This document shows positions 36,340-44,700 of a stretch of DNA of 64,000 bases, in pieces. Numbering within the stretch: position 1 is the stretch's first letter; the number at the start of each line of letters is the position of its first letter. Both the position numbers and the translations under genes were made by a program. Where the stretch lies: NCBI GenBank assembly GCA_009887095.1, contig QXYC01000011.1:1-64000 (forward strand), read 5' to 3'. The notes below the pieces were generated by a model that was not told the DNA's origin, did no database searches, and saw only the letters and a list, made by a program, of their open reading frames with translations. Origin of the DNA: Candidatus Poseidoniales archaeon (GTDB taxonomy: Archaea > Thermoplasmatota > Poseidoniia > Poseidoniales > Poseidoniaceae).

Positions 36340-37206
36340 ATGACAACAATGTTCTGGATTCTTTGGTTCTTCATCGCTTTCGTCATCGTCCTTGTGGCGC
36401 TGACCCTCCGCAAGGAAAACGACGACCTGCCTCGTCGTGAAATCCTCCGTGCGGTTGAATCAACCGGTAAAATGGGTTTTGCTGAACGGTTGTTCTTGTG
36501 GATTTTCTCTTGGCTTGACACTCGTTTCCGCCTTCAGGACTACTGGAACATGTCAAAAGGCGCCTATTACAACATGCACCGCCAAATGCCACTGACACAC
36601 GCTGAAAAGTACAAGCTCCGTATCATTTGGTATTGGTACCCCCTGTACTGCCTCGGTGGCATATCCTTCCTTTCGTTCATCATTCTCGTGATCACTGGAA
36701 CAGTGCTTGGTATCTACTATGTCCCTGGTGGCGAAGGCGATCCATCACCTGCTTACGCAAGCATGCAATTCATCATGACCGAACTTCCCTTCGGTTACAT
36801 CATCCGAGCTGTCCACCATTGGGCGACGCACTTCATGGTGGCAAGCGTCTTCTTACACATGTGCCGGGTTTACTTTACCGGTGCGTACCGAAACCCTCGT
36901 GAACTCAACTGGCTCATCGGTGTGGCATTGATGGCCCTCACCATTGTCTTTGGTTACTCAGGCTACCTCCTTCCGTGGGATTCGCTGGCCTACGGTGCTG
37001 CTGTGATTGGAATCAACCTTGCGAACTCAAGCCCGCTTGTCGGAAAGTATGTCGCAACCTTGCTGTTCAGCGGCTCATCCCTAACACCTCGGACCGTGAC
37101 ACGAATGTACTTCATTCACGTCTTCATTCTCCCCGTGATTGTGACCACTTTGATCATTATTCACTTGTTTATTGTATGGGTACAAGGCATTGCGGAGCCA
37201 CATTGA
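36340..37206 (+). CDS. Cytochrome b, N-terminal (b6-like) subunit
   Basis: This 288-residue integral membrane protein has an additional N-terminal helix before the standard four-helix b6 core. Haem ligands are His159 and His173 (helix B, spacing 14) and His260 and His275 (helix D, spacing 15). The 15-spacing in helix D is the b6-type arrangement. The core also has GTVLGIYYVP and GYSGYLLPWDSLAYGAAVIG, the Qo-side helix motif. It takes part in quinol oxidation and transmembrane electron transfer. The C-terminal half of cytochrome b is in the next gene, 18 bases on. Confidence 0.94.
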   Translation: MTTMFWILWFFIAFVIVLVALTLRKENDDLPRREILRAVESTGKMGFAERLFLWIFSWLDTRFRLQDYWNMSKGAYYNMHRQMPLTHAEKYKLRIIWYWYPLYCLGGISFLSFIILVITGTVLGIYYVPGGEGDPSPAYASMQFIMTELPFGYIIRAVHHWATHFMVASVFLHMCRVYFTGAYRNPRELNWLIGVALMALTIVFGYSGYLLPWDSLAYGAAVIGINLANSSPLVGKYVATLLFSGSSLTPRTVTRMYFIHVFILPVIVTTLIIIHLFIVWVQGIAEPH

Positions 37207-37224
37207 TCTTTGGAGGAATGAATT

Positions 37225-40053
37225 ATGGGACTTATAGAGAACCTAGGACGTGTTGCATCTTCCTACATGGAAGAAAAAGAACAACTCCAGACGGCTGGAG
37301 AAAAGCGTGTGCGCACGCGAACGGGGCATGGCTTCTGGCCACAGGAAGTGCTTCGTGACTCGATTATTTTTGCATTCATGGGCGCTGTTTTGCTCTTCTA
37401 TGCATGGTTAATCCCACCACCACTTCACAGTGCTGCCGACCCGTATGCGCAAGCTGGGTTCGTGTTCCCTGATTGGTACGTGTTGTTTTCCTATGGATAC
37501 CTGCGATGGGGCGAATACCTGCCTCAATTCACGGTACCAACCGGATTCATCGGGGAAATCGTCGGCCAACCAGTGTTCCCATGGAACGCTGCATGGTGGG
37601 GCGCTGCACTCACCGGCATTCCAGTCAGCATCCTCGCACTCCCGCCGTTCCTCGGTGGACGTGAGAAGCGGCCTGTGGAAGATCCGTGGTTCGCCACCGC
37701 TGGTGCGGTTTACTTAGCCCACATTTGGTTCATCTCCGTGTTTTCGATCAACATCTTCCTCGAGTTATATGGCAAAAACAGGTCTGACTATTGTAAGTTA
37801 GACAGCCATGGTGATCTGTTATGTGGAACTCGAGCGCCTTGGTTAGCCGATGCGTTCAATTCGATACCATGGATGATGACGGGTGTTTTGGCGTGGATTT
37901 GTATCTACTTCATCGCCCGTGCCTTGCTCGTCAAGGCATGGGGTGCTGGATTTACTCCTGGCCACGCAAAGCAGATTCTGATTGGATCCCTCCTCATTTC
38001 GACCGCAGGAACCGTTGCTACATGGGACACCTATGACGACGGATTCTGGGACCAAGGGGGTCTGCTGACCATCAAGGGACTCACACATGACCTGTATCCT
38101 GAACTCGAAGCAATGAGGGGACAACCAACCGATGTGCATGTGCACGATGTCAACGAATTCACAGACGAACGTGGATGGAGTGACGACGGAATTGTGCCAA
38201 CCACTGCATGGCTGGATTGGAGCATCTATCAACCGGCTCGTTACATCATCACTGATTTCACCGATTCGAACGGTCACCAAAACGCGACCCTCGGCATCAA
38301 CGCTGCTGCCAATTTCACCTCCTTCAACGGAGGCGATGGTTGGGTCACAGCAGGAACCTTCCTCATCACAGAAGATCAAAGCCACTTCCCAGATGGGCAC
38401 CATGAAAGCATTGAGACAATCACGACGGACCTTGCATGTGAATACCGTGCCTCAGAGCGAAAGATCAACGACATCAACACCGTTACCATGATCTCATCGA
38501 CCATGACCCTCATGGACAGCAATGGTAAGACCGTTGCAAGTTTCGACGATTGCGCTGGTGCAACCCTCGAACTCGCCGTTGGAGAGTACGCATACGAGTA
38601 CACGGTGAGCGTGAACGGAGCCTTGGCTTACAACGACAGCATCATCACCGAAACCTCCTTTGAAATCGCAAGTTTCCAACCATTGCTCGTTTGGACTGAA
38701 GCCGCACCGAAAGCACTTGCCGGACGTACAGTCGACCTTACCAACAGCAGCCAAATGGCCCTCGGTGGAACGGCATACGCCTCGATTGAGAACCCAACAT
38801 ACCACACCAATCCAAAAGCACTCGATGCAAAGTTGACCTATGCAATGTTCATTCCGTGCCTAACCTTTGGTGCCGTTGTGTTCGTGGTCCTCCGCTCAAT
38901 GGCCCGTGGCTATGAGTTCGAGATGAACAAGTGCTACGGCTGTGACCTATGTGACGATGCTTGCCCTGTTCGCCTCTTCAACGGTGGTGACAAACTCAAC
39001 ATCATCTACAACTCATGGAACAATGAAGACGACGGTGTTCCGCTGTATTCGTGTCTGACGTGCACAGCGTGTACCAATGCATGCCCACAGTTGGTGAACT
39101 ACGACTCCTATGTCGACATACGCCGATCCCTCATCGTCGGTGGCCCACAAGCAGAGATCCCTCACACCGTTCTCCAAGCCGTGCTGTCCGCTGAGGCAGA
39201 AGAAGCAGCTGATGACGACTTCATCGCCGTGGAAGACTACCCAATCACCTCGAACATCGGCTACTACCCTGGCTGTGTTGACTACCTCGACCAAGAGATG
39301 GTCTTCTCCCACGTGAACGAGGGCGAGATGAACCTTGGCGACGCAACAACCTCGGCGTTCACCTTGTTTGACGACATGAACGTCGACGTCAACTACCTCG
39401 GCCGAGACTTCCTCAAGTGCTGTGGTCACGACCAGAAGTGGCAAGGCCTCGATGAAGTGTTTGAGAAACTCAAGGCGTACAACCAAAAGAAAATCGAACA
39501 GTCTGGCATCGATACCCTCGTGTCTTCGTGTGCAGAGTGTTTCCGAACCTTCGCTCGAGATTACGAACTTGAAGGCGTCAAGGTCATGCACACCACAGAA
39601 TTCCTCGTGGAGAACGGCTTTGACATGAACCTCAAGGCAGAAGAAGAAACAACGGTCACCTATCACGACCCTTGCCGACTTGGACGTCAAATGGGCGTTT
39701 ACGAAGAACCTCGTGAACTCATTGCAGGCGTTGAAGGCGTTGAAATCGTCGAGATGGAACACAGCGGCGAAGACGCCATGTGCTGTGGTGTCTCCAGCAT
39801 GATGTCATGCAACGAAAACGCCCGAGCACTCCGTGTCACACGCATGGAAGAAATCCGAGCCACTGGTGCTGACACCATGTTGACCTCTTGCCCGAAGTGC
39901 GTCTCTCACTTTGAGTGCTTGAAGTTCGAAGGCGATGAGCGCTACGCTGACATCGAAATCCTCGACGTCGTATCCTTCCTCGCTCGCCAAGTCGAAGCAA
40001 AGAAGGCGAAAGCAGCAGCGGCAGTGCAACCAAGCACTGGCGTTGAAGCCTGA
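37225..40053 (+). CDS. Cytochrome b C-terminal half fused to HdrD-like CCG iron-sulfur protein
   Basis: The protein has 942 residues. Residues 38-240 are subunit IV-like: FWPQEVLRDSIIFAF, the Qo motif PDWY (82-85) in place of PEWY, and several helices. A further helix lies at about 250-267. Residues about 270-535 form a hydrophilic, probably external, domain. A membrane helix at about 535-558 returns the chain to the cytosol. Then come two [4Fe-4S] motifs, CYGCDLCDDACP (from 570) and CLTCTACTNACP (from 610). Two complete CCG domains follow, with CCG near 732 and 852 and CAEC/CPKC after them, as in HdrD, GlcF and LldE. The predicted topology puts the iron-sulfur half inside. By analogy it moves electrons between quinone and a cytosolic flavoprotein or thiol partner. 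The partner is not encoded here. Confidence 0.9.
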   Translation: MGLIENLGRVASSYMEEKEQLQTAGEKRVRTRTGHGFWPQEVLRDSIIFAFMGAVLLFYAWLIPPPLHSAADPYAQAGFVFPDWYVLFSYGYLRWGEYLPQFTVPTGFIGEIVGQPVFPWNAAWWGAALTGIPVSILALPPFLGGREKRPVEDPWFATAGAVYLAHIWFISVFSINIFLELYGKNRSDYCKLDSHGDLLCGTRAPWLADAFNSIPWMMTGVLAWICIYFIARALLVKAWGAGFTPGHAKQILIGSLLISTAGTVATWDTYDDGFWDQGGLLTIKGLTHDLYPELEAMRGQPTDVHVHDVNEFTDERGWSDDGIVPTTAWLDWSIYQPARYIITDFTDSNGHQNATLGINAAANFTSFNGGDGWVTAGTFLITEDQSHFPDGHHESIETITTDLACEYRASERKINDINTVTMISSTMTLMDSNGKTVASFDDCAGATLELAVGEYAYEYTVSVNGALAYNDSIITETSFEIASFQPLLVWTEAAPKALAGRTVDLTNSSQMALGGTAYASIENPTYHTNPKALDAKLTYAMFIPCLTFGAVVFVVLRSMARGYEFEMNKCYGCDLCDDACPVRLFNGGDKLNIIYNSWNNEDDGVPLYSCLTCTACTNACPQLVNYDSYVDIRRSLIVGGPQAEIPHTVLQAVLSAEAEEAADDDFIAVEDYPITSNIGYYPGCVDYLDQEMVFSHVNEGEMNLGDATTSAFTLFDDMNVDVNYLGRDFLKCCGHDQKWQGLDEVFEKLKAYNQKKIEQSGIDTLVSSCAECFRTFARDYELEGVKVMHTTEFLVENGFDMNLKAEEETTVTYHDPCRLGRQMGVYEEPRELIAGVEGVEIVEMEHSGEDAMCCGVSSMMSCNENARALRVTRMEEIRATGADTMLTSCPKCVSHFECLKFEGDERYADIEILDVVSFLARQVEAKKAKAAAAVQPSTGVEA

Positions 40054-40073
40054 ACCTCACGAGAGCCCTCAAT

Positions 40074-40090
40074 GAACCCCAAGCGGGTTC
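40074..40090 (+). terminator. Short hairpin after the cytochrome b-HdrD gene
   Basis: GAACCC and GGGTTC pair perfectly around a five-base loop, 20 bases after the stop codon. No T-run follows, so termination is uncertain; it may only protect a 3' end. Confidence 0.3.
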
Positions 40091-40154
40091 AGAGAGTCTT
40101 GCATCGATTGTTGGTGGACAGATCCATGCGAACGAGCAAAACCAAGGTGATTGT

Positions 40155-41066
40155 ATGAAGAAAATCGACATCAAGTGGAAGGCAGAATTGATGACCAGTC
40201 AGAAGGGAAAGACGGCCATCGTCACAGGATCCAACACTGGCATTGGTTACCACATGGCCTTAGCACTGGCAGACAAGGGCGCAATGGTGGTGCTTGCTTG
40301 CCGGAACCTCGACAAAGCAGAAAAAGCGCGAGCCAAGATGATGACAACATCACCTGATGCTCAGATTAAAATTGAGGAACTCGATTTAGCAAACCTTGCG
40401 AGCGTCGATGCCTTTGGAAAACGAATGGCAGAGAACCACGGTTGCGTGGACATCCTCATTAACAATGCAGGCGTGATGATTCCACCCCAATCCACAACTT
40501 CAGATGGCTTTGAACTACAAATTGGAACGAACCATTTTGGCCATTTCGCTCTTACATCCCACTTAATGCCGCTTCTTTCTGCAGCAAAGCATCCGAGGGT
40601 GGTCACCCTTTCCAGCATCGCCCACTGGGCGGGTCGAATTGACCTTGCGGACATCAATGGCCAGAAGAAGAAATACGACAAGTGGGGGATGTACAGCCAA
40701 AGTAAACTTGCCAATCTTCTCTTTGCTCTTGAACTCGATCGGCGCCTCAAAAGAGCAGGGTCACACATTGAATCATTTGGCAGCCACCCTGGTTATTCAA
40801 ACACCGATCTACAGAGGTATTCAATCGCATGGCGTTGCTTGAATCCACTGTTTGGCATGAAGGCAGTGAAGGGTGCGGCCCCCACATTGTATGCGGCCAC
40901 CCACCCCGATGCCACTCAGCACAGATATTGGGGGCCGATTGGTCTCTTGGAAGCACGTGGATGGACGGGGAAGGCGAAAATCACACCTCGAGCAGCTGAT
41001 GAGGAAATGGCCCGTCAATTATGGGAACACACCGAAGCAGTCACCGGAATCAAGTTTCAACTTTGA
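40155..41066 (+). CDS. Short-chain dehydrogenase/reductase (retinol dehydrogenase-like)
   Basis: This 303-residue SDR has the cofactor loop TGSNTGIG near residue 26, NNAGVM, and the catalytic YSQSK with the upstream Ser in TLSSIAHWAG. The CRNLDKA segment after the second strand suggests NADP preference. The layout matches the retinol dehydrogenase/WW-oxidoreductase group, which acts on lipophilic alcohols or ketones. The ATG at 40155 was chosen; a second Met 12 residues later is possible. It follows the cytochrome b-HdrD gene by 101 bases. Confidence 0.88.
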   Translation: MKKIDIKWKAELMTSQKGKTAIVTGSNTGIGYHMALALADKGAMVVLACRNLDKAEKARAKMMTTSPDAQIKIEELDLANLASVDAFGKRMAENHGCVDILINNAGVMIPPQSTTSDGFELQIGTNHFGHFALTSHLMPLLSAAKHPRVVTLSSIAHWAGRIDLADINGQKKKYDKWGMYSQSKLANLLFALELDRRLKRAGSHIESFGSHPGYSNTDLQRYSIAWRCLNPLFGMKAVKGAAPTLYAATHPDATQHRYWGPIGLLEARGWTGKAKITPRAADEEMARQLWEHTEAVTGIKFQL

Positions 41067-41082
41067 TTCGACCTAACATCCA

Positions 41083-41766
41083 TTATTGGTCCCAAACAGA
41101 CTTTCCAGCCGTGCTGGTGTCCTTTTGTCCTGCTGGGACTGCATCCCAAACGCTTGCGCTTGCGGGTGCAGATGGTGAAGTTGACTTTCTTGGTTCTGGA
41201 GTTGTATCCCACACTGTTGAACTGGGAGGAGAAGATGGCATGGGTGGGCTTTCATTTGTGGGCGTTGACATTTGAAACTGTTGTTTGTATGTGGGAAGGC
41301 TGTTGTCGATTCCATGGCTCATGAGGAAGGCGTTGATTTGATCCCTGTATACATCCGATGGGCCATAACTGAGCGACCATGTGTGCGTTGTTCCATCTTT
41401 GAAATTGAAATCAATCCAGCTGTTCATGGCTTCTCCATCATCGCTGCTTGCTTCTCGTCTTTGGACAAGACGGATGTCAGTAAGTTTTCCAAGTTCTTCC
41501 CACGCTGTAGGACGTAAAAAGAACAACCTTCTCTTTTTCAAGACATCAGCCGATGCATCAAGAACGTACTGCTGCCCACAGGTAAGAATAATCGAGAGAA
41601 ACAATGAGATCAAAAAAATCACAAATGCTTCGGGAAGTGCCGAAAAAGTGGCGATAGCGAGGGTTCCAAGAGCATTCCAGTTTGAAATTTTACCTGCGAA
41701 AGTTCGTCCAGTACCTGGATTCAGACCAACAATCAGGTATTGCTCATCTAGTGTGCGAGACTGCAC
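41083..41766 (-). CDS. Membrane protein with PH-like part and triple VWD tail
   Basis: This 227-residue protein is not a recognised family. A hydrophobic hairpin (LPEAFVIFLISLFLSIILTCG, about residues 43-63) is followed by a soluble beta-rich section (RLFFLRPTAWEELGKLTDIRLV, then WIDFNFKDGTTHTWSLSYG) resembling bacterial PH-like domains. The last 65 residues are Pro/Ser/Thr-rich and contain three spaced VWD motifs (STVWDTTP, ASVWDAVP, KSVWDQ at the very end). It lies 15 bases downstream of the giant surface-protein gene on the same strand. Confidence 0.6.
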   Translation of the reverse strand: MQSRTLDEQYLIVGLNPGTGRTFAGKISNWNALGTLAIATFSALPEAFVIFLISLFLSIILTCGQQYVLDASADVLKKRRLFFLRPTAWEELGKLTDIRLVQRREASSDDGEAMNSWIDFNFKDGTTHTWSLSYGPSDVYRDQINAFLMSHGIDNSLPTYKQQFQMSTPTNESPPMPSSPPSSTVWDTTPEPRKSTSPSAPASASVWDAVPAGQKDTSTAGKSVWDQ

Positions 41767-41781
41767 GCTAAAGTCCTCCGT

Positions 41782-44700
41782 TCACTCCTCGTAGACAAGC
41801 CACGAGGATGAAGCTTCATCCCAGTAAGACAGGGTGCCGTCTGCTGCTTTCGACCAGTTTACCCCGCCTTCTTCCCATTGTTGTGCCTCTTCAATCTGAG
41901 GAAGTTCCTTGGATTCGCCGCCAAAGTGCGCTTCAGACATGCTGTCTGCTTGGTTCGCTTCTGCAAAAGCAGAGCCAACTGAAGCCGACCCTTCGTTCCG
42001 CTTCACGACAAGCAGAGCGCCCAAGCCACAAAGAACAAGCAACGCCAAGACTGCGTACATGAGGCCACCGCCGCTTTCCTCTGGCAGAGCCTCGGAACGT
42101 GAAGCATCGAATGGTGCATCGTCGTAGCGGTCTGCGACGCCGTCACCATCTGAATCAAGGGTTTCGTTTGCGTCGAAGATGAAATCGTCCATTTCGTCGT
42201 TCACACCGTCCCCGTCCGTATCAAGTTGGTTGATGGCGCATCCTTCGTCGTTGATCACGGTTTGATTCTCATCCGTACCCTGACAACGGTCGGCGATGTT
42301 GTAGACACCATCGTTGTCGTCATCCTTTTGATATTCAGAACATCCATCAAGGTCTGAACCGTGTCCGAGTGCTGTGTCTCGGCAGAGATCATACGCATCC
42401 TTGATGCCGTCTCCGTCCTGGTCAGTTTGAGTCGTTGAACAACCGTCTGAGTTGACTTGTTCGCCGGCAGGCGTTGCCGGACATAGGTCGACCGTGTTGT
42501 CGATGAGGTCAGCGTCATCGTCGTACTGATCGAGTGAGCAGCCGAGGAGATCTGCTGTTGAAGCAAGGTCTGTGTTCGGACAATCATCGAGGTTGTTGTT
42601 GATGCCGTCGTTGTCATCGTCTCGCTGAGAATCAGAACAACCTGTGTCGTCTGCATCTTCTGTTGAAGGAGTCATGTCGCAGAAGTCATCTGCATCCATG
42701 ACGCCGTCCATGTCTGCGTCTCGCTCGTCTGCTGCACATCCTTGACCGTTCACTGGGAGACCCGGCGATGTTGTTGGGCAATCATCCATATCGTTCGTGA
42801 TGTCATCATTATCGCTGTCAAGTTGTGAATCAGCGCATCCTGCTGCGTCGATGCTTGCACCGAGCGGTGTTTGAGGGCACAAGTCGAACAAATCCATCAC
42901 ACCGTCGTTGTCTGTATCTTCTTGGGATCCAGAGCAACCTGATGCATCGACTGTTTCGCCAGCAGGCGTTGCCGGGCATGCGTCTTGAGCGTTGTTTACT
43001 CCGTCAAGGTCGTCGTCTTTCTGAGAAGCAGCGCAGCCATTCTCATCCACGGATTGACCCGCTGGAGTGTTCAAGCATTGATCTCCACCGTTGCCCATGG
43101 CGTTGTCGCCATAGCCATCATTGTCAGCGTCGGTCCATTGAGTGGCATCTGCAGGGAAATCATCTGCTTCGTTTCCTGTTGGGTTGTCACCATAGCCGTC
43201 ACCGTCTGCATCTGACCACTGCGTGCCGTCAGTTGGGAAAGCATCGGGCGCGGTTCCTGCTTGGTTGTCACCAAATCCATCACCATCTTGGTCGGACCAC
43301 TGGGTTGCGTCGTTGGGGAACGCATCGGCGTTGTTACCGCCTGCGTTGTCCCCATACCCATCACCATCTGCATCTGCCCATTGTGTGGCATCGCTTGGGA
43401 AGGCGTCGGGTTGTGTTCCAGCTGGATTGTCACCAAAGCCATCGCCATCAGCGTCGGCCCATTGAGTCGAATCGTTCGGGAATTGATCCCCGTTCGTACC
43501 CGTCGGGTTGTCGCCGTAGCCATCACCATCTGCGTCAACCCATTGGCTGGGGTCTGTGGGGTAGGCATCTGGATTGTTCCCGGATGACGTATCACCATAG
43601 CCATCACCATCTGCGTCGGACCATTGGGTAGGATCAAGTGGGAATGCGTCGGAGTTGTTGCCAAGTGAGTTGTCACCATAGCCATCACCATCGGCATCCT
43701 CCCATTGTGAACTGTCGGTTGGGAACGCATCTGGGTAATTGCCGTTCGGATTGTCTCCAAAGCCGTCACCATCCATGTCAGAGTACTGACTTGCATCGGT
43801 AGGGAATGCATCCACTGAGTCGTTGTAACCATCGTTGTCGCTGTCTTTCTGAGAGAGTGCGCAGCCATCAATGTCAACAAGTGAACCGGTTGCCGTGTTT
43901 GGGCACAGGTCATCTTCATTCACGACGCCATCATTGTCGTCGTCAAATTCGAGGTTGAAGCATGAACTGTCGCCAATGAGTTGCACATAGGCATCAGAGT
44001 AAAGCAAAACCTCAGCACAATAGGTGCCCGACATAGTGGGCGTGGTGTAAGTAAAGGTTGGTTGGCTCATGTTTTGGGCCGTGGCCGTGAAGTTGAGTTG
44101 CCCTGTTGTTGCAATATTGGCACCTGAAGCATCAGTCACTCGGACGGTGTAGATGTAATCATCACCCGTAACCAAATCAGCGCCTTTCACATCGACGTTG
44201 TTGGTCGAAGCAGTGGAACTGGTGGAATACGAATCAATCAGCATTGTTGGCAGTTGTGGAACGAACAAATCATCATGGAAGCCAATGTAGCCGGAGTTGT
44301 TATCTAAATCCAAAACTGAAGTTGGCTCGTACAGAATACCAACCAGTACGTGATCGTTCATGGTTGTGATCCCGGTCCAGTTGATGGACCAGCTCTCTGA
44401 GGTGGCAGTGGAAGTGAAGTTCACGGTGGCTTCATCAACGATTGAAGCGGCAAGAGCGGCATCGACATCATTGCTCACAGAGTAGTTGTTGATGAATTCG
44501 AGTTCTTCAAAGACAAACCACCACAGGGTGTAGTCTGTGTTGAGCGTCAAGTTTGTAGCGCTGTGCGAACCTGTGGTCGAAGAGAGTGCTGCCGATTGTA
44601 AAACTTCGATGAGGGTACAATCAAAATCATAGGAAAGCGTTCCTGCGGCATCCGTCAACTCCACATCCATGCAGTATTCGGACTCGACCATGATTGGAGA

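Noticed and set aside
37225-40053. A chance read-through joining two genes at the cytochrome b/HdrD border
   Set aside because: The join lies in a coherent domain with a membrane helix of the right orientation before the Fe-S part. No stop, ribosome site or start is seen before the first Cys motif. An assembly error can only be excluded with reads.
40074-40090. A confident terminator for the Rieske operon
   Set aside because: The stem is short and there is no T-run, so it is listed only with low confidence.
43060-43790. Evenly spaced DNA repeats that could suggest a CRISPR array
   Set aside because: The repeats are 81 bp, in frame and continuous without unique spacers, and encode calcium motifs inside one gene. 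No cas genes are present.
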